From Actinokineospora auranticolor (GTDB lineage: Bacteria > Actinomycetota > Actinomycetes > Mycobacteriales > Pseudonocardiaceae): a stretch of 64,000 nt of DNA. The translations under genes were made by a program, and so were the position numbers. The notes beneath the pieces are model-generated. The model made no database searches and had not been told where the DNA came from. It was given only the letters and a program-made list of their open reading frames with translations. The number at the start of each line of letters is the position of its first letter. Within the stretch, counting starts at the first letter, position 1. This document shows positions 28,757-36,964 of this stretch, one piece after another. The stretch lies in assembly GCF_002934265.1 (NCBI RefSeq), contig NZ_PTIX01000004.1:372001-436000 (forward strand), written 5' to 3'.

Positions 28757-29638
28757 ATGGACGAACCTTGGGGACTGTCCGGCCCGGAGTTCTTGGGTGC
28801 CTACTGGGTGGCGGTCGCCGCCGCGTTCGCCCTCACCGTCCTCGTGGCGGTGGTGTCGCGCATGCGCGGTGGGCAGGCGGCGGGCGACCACGGCCGGCTG
28901 GACAACTACGAGCTGGCCATGCTCGCGGGCGGCCCGACCCGGGTCGAGGACACCGCGTTCGCGGGGCTGGTCTCGCGCGGCGCGGTCCGGGTCAGCCGGT
29001 CCGGTGTGGCCACTCCCACCCGCGCGGGCACCCCGGCCGACCCGGTGCAGGACCACGTCCTGCGCAAGCTCGGCTCCTCGCACCGGGTCACCTCGCGCGG
29101 CACGCTGGGCATCCGGGGCAGTGAGCTGGGCGACCGCATCGCGGCGGGGCTGGTCGAGCGCGGCTACCTGACCTCGGGGCGCAAGGGCGGCTTCCGGCGG
29201 GTGCACCTGCTCTTCCTGGTGATCTTCATCGTCGGGGTCGTCCGGCTGGTGAACGGCATCTCGCTGGAGCGCCCGGTGGGCAACCTGGCGCTGTCGTTAC
29301 CCGCGACCCTCGTGGTCTGGCTCATCGCCCGCCTGTTCCTGGGCAGCGCCCGCCAGCGCGCCACCCGCTACGGCACGGCCGCGCTCCGCCGGGCCCGCGG
29401 TGAGGTGCCCCGGGGCGTGATGGGGGTCGGCGCGCTGGCGCCGGTCGCCCTGTACGGCCTGGTCGCCTACCCGGACGAGGACCTGGGCGCGATCTTCACC
29501 CAGCACGTCCCGCAGTCGAGCACGTCCTCCAGCGGCGACTCCGGCAGCAGCAGTTGCAGCAGTGGGAGCAGTTGCAGCAGCGGCAGCAGCTGTGGCGGTG
29601 GCAGCAGCTGCGGTGGCGGCGGTGGGTGCGGCGGCTGA
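28757..29638 (+). CDS. TIGR04222-domain membrane protein with Cys/Ser/Gly-rich tail
   Basis: 293 residues. One membrane helix near the N-terminus (~15-35), a soluble segment beginning LDNYELAMLAGGPTRVEDTA that marks the TIGR04222 group, then more helices (~150-170, ~178-197, ~220-235). The last ~40 residues are a low-complexity run of Ser, Gly and eight Cys, ending GGGSSCGGGGGCGG. TIGR04222 proteins commonly end this way; the role is unknown. Start: ATG 28757, with GGAGGAG about 6 bases upstream. Confidence 0.85.
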   Translation: MDEPWGLSGPEFLGAYWVAVAAAFALTVLVAVVSRMRGGQAAGDHGRLDNYELAMLAGGPTRVEDTAFAGLVSRGAVRVSRSGVATPTRAGTPADPVQDHVLRKLGSSHRVTSRGTLGIRGSELGDRIAAGLVERGYLTSGRKGGFRRVHLLFLVIFIVGVVRLVNGISLERPVGNLALSLPATLVVWLIARLFLGSARQRATRYGTAALRRARGEVPRGVMGVGALAPVALYGLVAYPDEDLGAIFTQHVPQSSTSSSGDSGSSSCSSGSSCSSGSSCGGGSSCGGGGGCGG

Positions 29639-29727
29639 TCGCGCTTGGCCGATTCCCGGTGGTCCAAGCCGTTGGTCCTTGATCCAGTCCGGTGTCGGGT
29701 GGGGTGTCGCGGCGGTACGGTTTGGGC

Positions 29728-30780
29728 GTGCTGACTGACACCGCGGTTCCGATTGTTGTCGCGCCGATGGCGGGCGGGATCAGCTCACCCGCCTTGGTGG
29801 CCGGGGCGGTGGACGCGGGCGCGTTCGCCTTCCTGCCCGCGGGCTACCTGAGCGCGGACGCGCTCCGCGGGCAGATCGAGCAGACGCGGGGATTGGTCGG
29901 CAAACCGTTCGGGGTCAACATCTTCGTGCCGAACTCGAAGTCCTCTGCGGACACAGCGGGGTATCGACAATCCCTGTCCGGCGAGGAGGAGCGGTACGGC
30001 GTCGCGGCGGGCGAGGCCGGGTGGGATGACGACGACTACGCGGCCAAGATCGACGCCGTGGTCGACCTCCGCGTGCCGGTCGTGTCCTTCACCTTCGGCC
30101 TGCCCGGGGTCGAGGACGTCCGGCGGCTCAAGGAGAACGGGACGCAGGTGGTCGTCACCGTCACCACCCCGGCGGAGGCCGAGGCCGCGGCGGAGCGGGG
30201 CGCCGACGTCCTGTGCGTCCAAGGCGCGGCCGCCGGTGGACACCGCGGGGTCTTCGAGGACAACTCCGCCCTTCCCGGCGGCGGGCCCCTCTACGACCTG
30301 CTGCCCGCCCTCCGGCTGATCGGCGCGCGAACAGGCCTGCCGCTCGTCGCCGCCGGTGGACTGTCGCACGGTGGTGACGTGGCGGCGGTGCTGGCGGCGG
30401 GGGCGGTCGCGGCCCAGCTGGGCACGGCCTTCTTGCGGTGTACGGAAGCGGGCACCTCCGCCGTGCACCGGGACCTGATCGCCGACGGCACCCGCGAGAC
30501 CACCCTGACCAGATCCTTCACCGGCCGCCCCGCGCGAGGACTGGTCAACCGCTTCATCGCCGAACACGCCGACGCCCCCAGCGCCTACCCGGACCTGCAC
30601 CACGTCACCAAACCCCTGCGCGCCGCCGCCCTCCGCGCGGGCGACCCGGAAGCCATGTCGTTGTGGATGGGCCAGGCCTACTCCCGCGCCGAGGAAGCCC
30701 CCGTCGCGGCGGTACTCCACATGCTCATGGCCCAGGCCCGCACCGCCGCCGCTGCCCTGACGGGTCGCTTGGGCATCTAG
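29728..30780 (+). CDS. Nitronate monooxygenase family flavoprotein
   Basis: 350 residues with an FMN-binding TIM barrel: PIVVAPMAGGISSPALVAG at the start, VSFTFGLPGVEDVRRL, the QGAAAGGHRG motif (conserved His region), LVAAGGLSHGGDVAAVLAAG and GTAFLRCTEAGTS. Members oxidise alkyl nitronates such as propionate 3-nitronate; some act as enoyl reductases. The GTG at 29728 directly begins the family pattern. It is a single gene following the TIGR04222 gene by 89 bp. Confidence 0.9.
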   Translation: MLTDTAVPIVVAPMAGGISSPALVAGAVDAGAFAFLPAGYLSADALRGQIEQTRGLVGKPFGVNIFVPNSKSSADTAGYRQSLSGEEERYGVAAGEAGWDDDDYAAKIDAVVDLRVPVVSFTFGLPGVEDVRRLKENGTQVVVTVTTPAEAEAAAERGADVLCVQGAAAGGHRGVFEDNSALPGGGPLYDLLPALRLIGARTGLPLVAAGGLSHGGDVAAVLAAGAVAAQLGTAFLRCTEAGTSAVHRDLIADGTRETTLTRSFTGRPARGLVNRFIAEHADAPSAYPDLHHVTKPLRAAALRAGDPEAMSLWMGQAYSRAEEAPVAAVLHMLMAQARTAAAALTGRLGI

Positions 30781-30970
30781 CGCTCGCCTCGTCTCGGACA
30801 TCGCCTCCCGCGCCAAAGCCGCCTGATTCATCGTCGATGAGTTTGCGTGTGCCCGACCTGGGTGACGCCTGGGAGTCGTCGAGGGTGGGAGGGTGGGTTG
30901 TGCCCTCGGCCACAGGGTGGGTGGGGGCGGGGTGGGGTTACTTTACTTTGGAGTAGGTAGGGAGGTCGCG

Positions 30971-32005
30971 GTGGCGGGGTGGGCGGGGGTGCGTGGGGCG
31001 GTGGCCAACGTGGCTGAGCGGGTGTTGGTGGGCGGGTTGGCCGATCACCGGCCCATGCCCCGGACGGTCATCGCCGAGGGGCGGACCCGGGCTGTCTACC
31101 GCTACCACTCCGACCTGGCCGGTGCGGCGCCGGTGTTGCTCGTGCCGCCGCTGGCTGTGGGTGGGGCGTGTTTCGATCTTCGCCGGGGGTGCAGCCTGGT
31201 CGAGCACCTGGTGAACGGTGGGCGTTCGGTCTATTCGGTGGAGTACGGCGAGGTCGGCTTCGACGAGCGGCGGCTCGGGCTGGAGCACTGGATCGACAAC
31301 GTCATCCCCGCGGCCGTCGACGCCGTGCACCGGGACGCGGACCGTCGCCCCGTCCACCTGGTGGGGTGGTGTCTGGGCGGGATTCTGGCGGCGTTGACCA
31401 TCGCGCGCGACCGGGGGCTCCCGGTCGCGTCCCTGACGGTGATCGCGAGTCCGTTCGATTTCCGGGCCATACCGCTGATCGCGCCACTACGACCCCTCGA
31501 CACCCTCACCGGCAACCGACTCTTCCCCGCCTTCTACCGGACCCTCGGCGCCATCCCCGCCCCGGTCGTCAAGCGCGTCTTCCAGGTGTCGGCGCTCGAC
31601 AAGCACCTCACCAAACCCTTTGCCATCGCCCGGAATCTCGGTGATCGGGACTACCTCGCCCAGGTCGAGGCCGTCGACCGGTTCGCCGCAGGCATGCTCG
31701 CGTACCCCGGTCGCGCGGTCGGCCAGATCTACCACAAGTTCTACCGCGCCAACGCCCTCGCCGAAGGCGTCGTCACCGTGGCGGGTAGGCGGATCGAGCT
31801 GGCCCGCGTCGACCGGCCCGTCCTCGTGGTCGCCGGGCGCGACGACACCATCGCGCCACCCAAGGCGGTGCGCAAGCTCGTCGACCACGTGGCGGATGCC
31901 AGGTTCGCGGTCGCCGGGGGTGGGCACCTGGGCGTCTTGACCGGGCGCGGGGCGCGCCACGAGACCTGGCAGATGATCGACGCGTTCCACCGCGCTCAGG
32001 CGTAG
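30971..32005 (+). CDS. PHA-synthase-like alpha/beta hydrolase (PhaC family)
   Basis: 344 residues. The lipase-like box GWCLGG carries the putative nucleophile Cys, in the form typical of polyhydroxyalkanoate synthases (GxCxG). The acid is in VVAGRDDTIAPPKAV and the His in AGGGHLGVL; FDLRRGCSLVEHLV is also a PhaC signature. Whether it polymerises hydroxyacyl-CoA is unknown: no phaA/phaB or phasin gene lies near, so another acyl transfer or hydrolysis is possible. GGGAGG lies 6 bases before the GTG at 30971. Its 3' end overlaps the convergent barstar gene by 10 bases. Confidence 0.82.
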   Translation: MAGWAGVRGAVANVAERVLVGGLADHRPMPRTVIAEGRTRAVYRYHSDLAGAAPVLLVPPLAVGGACFDLRRGCSLVEHLVNGGRSVYSVEYGEVGFDERRLGLEHWIDNVIPAAVDAVHRDADRRPVHLVGWCLGGILAALTIARDRGLPVASLTVIASPFDFRAIPLIAPLRPLDTLTGNRLFPAFYRTLGAIPAPVVKRVFQVSALDKHLTKPFAIARNLGDRDYLAQVEAVDRFAAGMLAYPGRAVGQIYHKFYRANALAEGVVTVAGRRIELARVDRPVLVVAGRDDTIAPPKAVRKLVDHVADARFAVAGGGHLGVLTGRGARHETWQMIDAFHRAQA

Positions 32006-32277
32006 GTCACCGAGAACCGGCCGGAGCCCGCCGCCGCGTCCGCCAGCACCTGGCGCACCGCGTCGTGGGCGTCCGCGTCGGTCTCCGCCAAGACCTCGGG
32101 GTGGCGCCACTCCAGCACGACGTCCCCGGCGGGCAGCCACGACAGGTCGATGAGGCAGTCGTGGAGCGCGTCCAGGTTGTGGCCGAACCAATCCGGGAAG
32201 GACAGGGCGTTCGCGATGGCGGCCAGCGCGTCGTCCCGGGTGCGGACCCGGGTGCCGTCGACGGAGTAGGTGCTCAT
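31996..32277 (-). CDS. Barstar-like RNase inhibitor
   Basis: 93 residues. VRTRDDALAAIANALSFPDW with FGHNLDALHDCLIDLSWLP matches the barstar core (conserved FPxxFGxNxDAL.DxL). Barstar blocks barnase-type ribonucleases. No barnase gene is in the window, so the partner is unknown. It is the last gene of a three-gene leftward set joined by two ATGA overlaps with two tiny membrane proteins. Confidence 0.88.
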   Translation of the reverse strand: MSTYSVDGTRVRTRDDALAAIANALSFPDWFGHNLDALHDCLIDLSWLPAGDVVLEWRHPEVLAETDADAHDAVRQVLADAAAGSGRFSVTYA

Positions 32278-32408
32278 CGGACCTGGACCAGGGCGGGCGC
32301 GGACCGGGGGCCGGGCGGGTCGTCGTCGGAGCCGCGCAGGAGCCAGCCCACCAGGACCAGGATGACCAGGCCGACCAGGGCGACGGTGATGCGTCCGCGC
32401 GAGCCCAT
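32274..32408 (-). CDS. Very small single-span membrane protein
   Basis: 44 residues: MGSRGR, a hydrophobic segment ITVALVGLVILVLVGWLL, then a short acidic/Pro tail. No family is recognised. It is supported by tight packing: its ATG overlaps the stop of the preceding gene (ATGA at 32405-32408) and its own stop overlaps the barstar start. Confidence 0.6.
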   Translation of the reverse strand: MGSRGRITVALVGLVILVLVGWLLRGSDDDPPGPRSAPALVQVR

Positions 32409-32611
32409 CAGGACTCGGTCTCCGGGCGCGAACCCAGCGGTGTCTCGTCGCGGGACGTGCCGAAGCGGGCCGACGCGTAGTCCACCACCCGGTCGATCGC
32501 CCACGCCACCACCACGCACAGCGGCAGCAGGATCGCCATCACCAGGGTGAACTGCAGCGGGAACGAGAGCTGGATCAGCCACAGCTCCACGTCGTTCCAC
32601 CACTCGGACAC
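32408..32611 (-). CDS. Small membrane protein, first gene of the barstar operon
   Basis: 67 residues with one clear membrane helix (LQFTLVMAILLPLCVVVAWA) and a soluble, charged C-terminus ending DETPLGSRPETES. The GTG at 32611 starts the hydrophilic VSEWWNDVEL. No family recognised. It is the first gene of a leftward set of three with overlapping starts and stops, and is divergent from the MDR gene with ~90 bp between them. Confidence 0.65.
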   Translation of the reverse strand: MSEWWNDVELWLIQLSFPLQFTLVMAILLPLCVVVAWAIDRVVDYASARFGTSRDETPLGSRPETES

Positions 32612-32702
32612 ACCACCGAGCCTAGCCCGCCGCGCCCGCCCCGGCCGCAACCTGGGTCACCTTTGTGGGGCGGGACGCGACCCGCGTCACTATGTTCGAC
32701 CC

Positions 32703-33668
32703 ATGTTCGCCGTCTACGCCTCCGCGCCCAGCCCCGAAGACCCCCTGGCGTCGCTGATCGTCGGCGAACGCCCGGAACCCGAGGTGCCGGATGGCTTCGT
32801 CGCGGTGTCCGTGCGCGCGGCCAGCCTCAACATGCACGACCTGTGGACGTTGCGCGGGGTCGGCATCAAGGCCGAGCAGTTCCCCATGACCCTCGGCTGC
32901 GACGGCGCGGGCGTGCTGGCCGACGGCACCGAGGTGGTCCTGCACTCGGTCATCGGCGACCCGGCCTGGATCGGTGACGAGACACTGGACCCCAAGCGCA
33001 CCCTGCTCACCGAGAAGTACCAGGGCACCTTCGCCGACACCGTCGTCGTCCCGGCCCGCAACGCGCTGCCCAAGCCCGCCGGACTGACCTTCGCCGAGGC
33101 GGCCTGCATGGGCACGGCCTGGTTGACGGCCTACCGCATGCTGTTCGTCAAATCCGGTCTGCGCCCCGGTCAGACCATGCTGGTGCAGGGCGCGTCCGGT
33201 GGCGTCGCCACCGCGTTGATCGCCCTGGGGCGGGCCGCGGGGCTGCGGGTCTGGGTGACCGGTCGCACCGAGCGCAAGCGCGCGCTGGCACTGGAACTCG
33301 GCGCCCACGAGTCCTTCGAGTCCGGCACCCGGCTCCCCGAGCGGGTGGACGGCGTCTTCGAGACCGTCGGCGACGCCACCTGGTCGCACTCCATGCGCGC
33401 GCTCAAGCCCGGCGGCGTCATCGTCGTCTCCGGCGCCACCAGCGGCCCCAACCCCGGCGCCGACCTGCAACGCCTCTTCTTCCTCCAACTGCGCGTCGTC
33501 GGCTCCACCATGGGCACCCGCGATGAGCTGGCCGACCTGCTCCGCTTCTGCGAGACCGCCGGGATCCGCCCCCGCATCGGCGCCGAACTCCCGATGGACC
33601 AAGCGCGCGAGGGCTTCGCGCAGATACTGGCGGGTGAGACCGCGGGCAAGATCGTCTTCACCCGCTAG
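32703..33668 (+). CDS. Zinc-binding dehydrogenase / quinone oxidoreductase (MDR) family
   Basis: 321 residues of the medium-chain dehydrogenase fold. The N-terminal catalytic domain has VRAASLNMHDLWTLRG and LGCDGAGVLADGTEV; the NAD(P)-binding fold has MLVQGASGGVATALIALGRA. The structural-zinc Cys cluster is absent, so it is probably a zinc-free NADPH quinone- or enoyl-reductase. The substrate is unknown. The ATG at 32703 begins the usual pattern. Its 3' end overlaps the convergent XRE gene by 11 bases. Confidence 0.88.
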   Translation: MFAVYASAPSPEDPLASLIVGERPEPEVPDGFVAVSVRAASLNMHDLWTLRGVGIKAEQFPMTLGCDGAGVLADGTEVVLHSVIGDPAWIGDETLDPKRTLLTEKYQGTFADTVVVPARNALPKPAGLTFAEAACMGTAWLTAYRMLFVKSGLRPGQTMLVQGASGGVATALIALGRAAGLRVWVTGRTERKRALALELGAHESFESGTRLPERVDGVFETVGDATWSHSMRALKPGGVIVVSGATSGPNPGADLQRLFFLQLRVVGSTMGTRDELADLLRFCETAGIRPRIGAELPMDQAREGFAQILAGETAGKIVFTR

Positions 33669-33873
33669 CCGCGCCGCCCGTCCGGTCGGGGTGGAAGATC
33701 TCCTCGATCGTCAGGCCGAAGACGTCGGCGATGGTGAACGCCAGCGGCAGGCTGGGGTCGTACCGCTCGGTCTCGATGGCGTTGATCGCCTGCCGGGAGA
33801 CCTGGCACCGGTCGGCCAGGTCGGCCTGGCTCCACCGGCGGGCTGCGCGCAGTTCGCGTAGCCGGTTCTTCAC
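33658..33873 (-). CDS. XRE-family HTH regulator, short type
   Basis: 71 residues, essentially one helix-turn-helix: NRLRELRAARRWSQADLADR, then CQVSRQAINAIETERYDPSL and a C-terminal FGLTIEEIFHPD. This short YozG-like form usually pairs with a small membrane protein, which is the gene directly upstream here (13-bp gap). It is a good candidate to bind the palindrome at 34320-34339. Confidence 0.92.
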   Translation of the reverse strand: MKNRLRELRAARRWSQADLADRCQVSRQAINAIETERYDPSLPLAFTIADVFGLTIEEIFHPDRTGGAASG

Positions 33874-33886
33874 GGGTGTTCGCCCT

Positions 33887-34291
33887 TCAGCGGTGGAAGC
33901 GGGTGCGCAGGTCCGCGATCGTCAGCCAGACCACCATGCCGCCGATCAGGATCAGCTGGGCGACCTGGCGGAGTTCGACGACGCCCGCGGCGTCGAGCAT
34001 GGTAGCCACCTGCAGCGCCACCAGGACCGCGGCGAACGCGATCGCCATGCTCTCCAACTGGACCCGGCGCAGGTACTCGTCCGCGCGCCGGAACGCCCGT
34101 AACAGCACCCAGGCCACCGCCAGCGAGAACGCGGTGGTGGCCGCGATCCACCAGGCCTTCTGCGCGCTGCCCGGGTCGGGGTCGCTGCCCAGCGCCAAGG
34201 CGACCAGGCCCAGGGCGGACACGGGTATGCCATCGATCAGCACGGCGCGGCGGGCCGCGCGTGTCACCTGGTCTTGCCGCTCGTTCGCCAT
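33887..34291 (-). CDS. Small multi-pass membrane protein paired with the XRE regulator
   Basis: 134 residues with about four hydrophobic segments: VSALGLVALALGS, AATTAFSLAVAWVLLRAF, SMAIAFAAVLVALQVATML and LILIGGMVVWLTI, between charged loops (RRADEYLRRVQLE). No function is known. It is first in a two-gene leftward operon with the XRE gene. The ATG at 34291 was chosen as it begins the hydrophilic MANERQDQVTRAARRA; a longer start at 34342 would overlap the divergent lipase gene. Confidence 0.8.
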   Translation of the reverse strand: MANERQDQVTRAARRAVLIDGIPVSALGLVALALGSDPDPGSAQKAWWIAATTAFSLAVAWVLLRAFRRADEYLRRVQLESMAIAFAAVLVALQVATMLDAAGVVELRQVAQLILIGGMVVWLTIADLRTRFHR

Positions 34292-34319
34292 GCGCCGAAG
34301 GTAAGACGACCCTTCCATA

Positions 34320-34339
34320 AAGTCAAGCACACTTGTCTT
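34320..34339. promoter_or_regulatory. 20-bp imperfect palindrome between the XRE operon and the lipase gene
   Basis: AAGTCAAG (34320-34327), CACA, CTTGTCTT (34332-34339): an inverted repeat with one mismatch. It lies 29-48 bases before the leftward membrane-protein start and just before the rightward lipase gene. On the minus strand it contains TTGACT, which could be the -35 of the leftward promoter. The XRE protein is the likely binder; this is inference. Confidence 0.55.
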
Positions 34340-34340
34340 C

Positions 34341-35531
34341 ATGGAAAGTCTCCCTTACATTTCGATCATGTCGAGACGACTCCTGAGCCGCCGGTCGCTG
34401 CTGGCCACCGCCGCCGCGTCCGCCCTCGCCTCCGTGCCGTTGGCCGCCGTGGCGTCCGCGCAGCCGCGCCCCGACGCTCCGGCGCGCCTCACCCTGCCCG
34501 CGCCAACGGGTCCGCATCCGCTGGGCACGGTCTCGTCGCACCTGGTCGACCGGTCGCGTGTGGACCCATGGCAGGGGACCGGCTCGGTTCGGGAACTCAT
34601 GGTTCAGCTCTGGTACCCGGCACTCACCACGCACGGACGCCCGACCGCGCCATGGATGTCACCCGGCACCACCGCCGTTTTCGAGCGGGAGCAAGGCATC
34701 CCGCCCGGCGCGCTGTTGTTGCCCACTACGCACGCGCACCTATCCGCGCCGGTGAACCGAGGTCGGTGCGGGAGACCGGTCGTGCTGTACTCGCCGGGTC
34801 TGCGCAGCGACCGCAGCCTCGGCACCGCGCTGATCGAAGAACTGGTCAGCCACGGCTACGTCGTAGTGGCCATCGACCACACCTATGACGCCGACGCGGT
34901 CGAGTTCCCCGGCGGCCGGGTGGAAACCTTCGCCATCACCGGCGACATCGACGACGCCCTGGTCGCCAAGGCCCTCGCCGTGCGCACCGCGGACACCCGA
35001 TTCGTGCTGGACCAACTCGCCGCGCTCAACACCGGGCGCCTCGCAGGCGCGTTCGACCTGTCCCGCGTCGGCATGTTCGGCCACTCCCTCGGCGGCGCCA
35101 CGGCCGCAGCGACGATCCGCGCCGACCGACGCCTACGCGCGGGCGCCAACCTGGACGGCAGCCTCCTGGCACCCGTCACCGCGGGCACCGATCGCCCGTT
35201 CCTGCTCTTCGGCAGCGATCCCGGCCCCGGCGGGGAAGACCCGAGCTGGGACCAGTTCTGGGACAGCCAGCACGGCTGGAAACGGGAGTTGGCCCTCGCC
35301 GGGTCCACCCACATCTCGTTCACCGACCTGGAAACGCTGTTCCCCCAGGCCGCGCCCATCCTCGGCCTGACGCCCGAGCAGGTGGCGCGAGCGATCGGCA
35401 CACTCGAACCGCATCGCGCCATCCACGCGCAGCGGGACTACCTGCGCGCGTTCTTCGACCTCCACCTGCGCGGGGTCGACCACCGCCTGTTCCAGCGGCC
35501 CCGCTACCCGCAGGTCCGGTTCGTCCGCTGA
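34341..35531 (+). CDS. Secreted lipase / platelet-activating-factor acetylhydrolase-like hydrolase (Tat signal)
   Basis: Up to 396 residues. The N-terminus has a twin-arginine signal (SRRLLSRRSLLATAAASALA, with VASA before the likely cut), so export is by Tat. The catalytic triad of the PAF-AH/Streptomyces lipase family is visible: Ser in GMFGHSLGGATAA, Asp in GANLDGSLL, His in AGSTHISFTDLE. It should hydrolyse short acyl esters or lipids outside the cell. Two ATGs are possible, 34341 and 34371; the second would leave the palindrome at 34320-34339 in a normal operator position. Confidence 0.85.
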   Translation: MESLPYISIMSRRLLSRRSLLATAAASALASVPLAAVASAQPRPDAPARLTLPAPTGPHPLGTVSSHLVDRSRVDPWQGTGSVRELMVQLWYPALTTHGRPTAPWMSPGTTAVFEREQGIPPGALLLPTTHAHLSAPVNRGRCGRPVVLYSPGLRSDRSLGTALIEELVSHGYVVVAIDHTYDADAVEFPGGRVETFAITGDIDDALVAKALAVRTADTRFVLDQLAALNTGRLAGAFDLSRVGMFGHSLGGATAAATIRADRRLRAGANLDGSLLAPVTAGTDRPFLLFGSDPGPGGEDPSWDQFWDSQHGWKRELALAGSTHISFTDLETLFPQAAPILGLTPEQVARAIGTLEPHRAIHAQRDYLRAFFDLHLRGVDHRLFQRPRYPQVRFVR

Positions 35532-35532
35532 G

Positions 35533-36309
35533 TCAGTCCTTGGCGGGAACCCAGTTGGGCTTGCGCTTCTGCGTGAAGGCGGTGATGCCCTCCTGCCCCT
35601 CCTCGGACGCGAAGAAGCCCGCCGACAACGACAGCATCTCGGCGAAGTCGGCGGACATGTCGTCCGGGCGGGGGCGGCGGAGCATGTCCTTGGTGGCGGC
35701 CAACGCCTTGGGGCCGCCCAAGGTCAGCATGGCGGTGTAGCGGGAGACCTCGGCGTCCAGGCTCTCGGCGGGGACGGCCGAGTTGATCAGGCCGATCTGG
35801 ACCGCGCGGGCCGCGGAGAACTGCTCGCCCGTCAGGAACAACTCGTGCGCGGCGCGGGGGAGCAGGCGGGGCAGGACGGTGACCGAGATGATCGCCGGGA
35901 CCACGCCGATGCGGACCTCGGTGAACGCGAACGTCGCCGTGTCCACCGCGACCGCGATGTCCGCCGCCGCGACGATGCCCACGCCGCCCGCGCGGGCCGG
36001 GCCCGCGAGCTTGGCGACGACGGGCTTGGGGCTGGTCCAGAGCTGCTCGAGGATCGCCGGGAACTCGTTGACGCCCTGGGCGGACGAGGACGCCCCGCCC
36101 GCTTCCTTCAAGTCCATGCCCGCGCAGAAAACCGTGCCGGTGTGGTCGAGGACGAGCACCCGGACGGTGTCGTCGGCGAGCGCGGTAGACAGGTGGTCGC
36201 GCAGTTCGGCGCGTAGTTGCGCGGACAGCGCGTTGCGGTTGTGCGGCGAATCCAGCGTGATCCGCGCGACCCCTGCCTCGACCGCGTAGTGCACCAGCTC
36301 GTCAGCCAT
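35533..36309 (-). CDS. Enoyl-CoA hydratase/isomerase family protein
   Basis: 258 residues of the crotonase fold. The oxyanion-hole region is FCAGMDLKEAGG, followed by PKPVVAKLAGPARAGGVGIV and DTATFAFTEVRIGVVPAIIS. A Glu in the second signature is visible (FTEVRIG), but the first catalytic Glu is replaced (AGPARAGGVG, where many hydratases have G..aGGG), so the reaction may not be simple hydration. It is leftward, one base beyond the convergent lipase stop. Pathway unknown. Confidence 0.87.
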   Translation of the reverse strand: MADELVHYAVEAGVARITLDSPHNRNALSAQLRAELRDHLSTALADDTVRVLVLDHTGTVFCAGMDLKEAGGASSSAQGVNEFPAILEQLWTSPKPVVAKLAGPARAGGVGIVAAADIAVAVDTATFAFTEVRIGVVPAIISVTVLPRLLPRAAHELFLTGEQFSAARAVQIGLINSAVPAESLDAEVSRYTAMLTLGGPKALAATKDMLRRPRPDDMSADFAEMLSLSAGFFASEEGQEGITAFTQKRKPNWVPAKD

Positions 36310-36331
36310 GGACCTCACCCTAGTGGGAGGG

Positions 36332-36886
36332 TCAGTGGTGGTACTGGTGCACGACCGCGTGACCCTTGCCGCGACCGATGAGCCACTTGTTCACCGGCAC
36401 GGTCAGCACGAACGCCACGGCCAGCGACAGCGCCAGCGCGACCCAGAACAGCCAGTTGCCCAGACCCGCGTCCATCGCCCCCGGCACGGTGACCATCACC
36501 GTGTTGTCCAGGATCTCCATGACCGTGATCGACACCGTGTCGGCGGCCAGCGCCACGCCCAGGGCCTGGCGGAACGGGACGCCCGCGCGCAGCACGGGGC
36601 TGATCGTGAGGCTGTAGCCGAAGACGAACGCCAGGGCGATCGACAGCACCACGGTCGGCAGGTTCGACCAGCCCAGCGCGGTACCGATGATCATGCCCAG
36701 CACCTCGCCGATGGCGCACCCGGTGAGGCAGTGCAGCGTGGCGCTCGCCGCCTGCCGCCACGGCGACCGGGCGCCGTGCCCGTGGTGGGCGTGTTCCCCG
36801 ACGTCCCGGTGGGGTGCTTGGTGGGCCGAGTGGTCCTCGGCGGCGCGGGTCTCGGGGTGCGCGTGGTGGTGGGGTCCGTGTTCCAT
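36332..36886 (-). CDS. His-rich DUF4396 membrane protein, probably copper-linked
   Basis: 184 residues. The first ~45 are unusually rich in His (MEHGPHHHAHPE, HQAPH, EHAHHGHG), suggesting metal binding. Membrane segments follow (TGCAIGEVLGMIIGTALGW, LSIALAFVFGYSLTI, LFWVALALSLAVAFVLTV), and it ends HAVVHQYHH. This matches DUF4396. A perfect CsoR-type palindrome sits just before the start (36896-36914). Role in metal homeostasis is inferred from these two signals; the transported ion, if any, is unknown. Confidence 0.82.
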   Translation of the reverse strand: MEHGPHHHAHPETRAAEDHSAHQAPHRDVGEHAHHGHGARSPWRQAASATLHCLTGCAIGEVLGMIIGTALGWSNLPTVVLSIALAFVFGYSLTISPVLRAGVPFRQALGVALAADTVSITVMEILDNTVMVTVPGAMDAGLGNWLFWVALALSLAVAFVLTVPVNKWLIGRGKGHAVVHQYHH

Positions 36887-36895
36887 GGCGATGAC

Positions 36896-36914
36896 TATAC
36901 CCCCTGGGGGTATA
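36896..36914. promoter_or_regulatory. CsoR-like operator before the DUF4396 gene
   Basis: TATACCCCCTGGGGGTATA is a perfect palindrome with 9-base arms around a central T. Arms of the form TAnACCCC/GGGGTnTA are typical of sites bound by CsoR/RcnR-family copper or metal sensors. It ends 10 bases before the DUF4396 start, where bound repressor would block transcription. No csoR gene lies in the window. Confidence 0.75.
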
Positions 36915-36918
36915 AAAA

Positions 36919-36947
36919 CCGCAGGGCGCTCGGCGGGCGCCCTGCGG
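36919..36947 (-). terminator. Terminator of the secreted-protein gene
   Basis: A perfect 11-bp stem: CCGCAGGGCGC (36919-36929) with GCGCCCTGCGG (36937-36947) around TCGGCGG, followed in the leftward direction by TTTTTATA. It is the clearest classical intrinsic terminator of the window, 18 bp past the stop of the leftward gene at 36965, and sits right next to the CsoR-like operator. Confidence 0.9.
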
Positions 36948-36964
36948 TCTCGGTCACACGGGGG

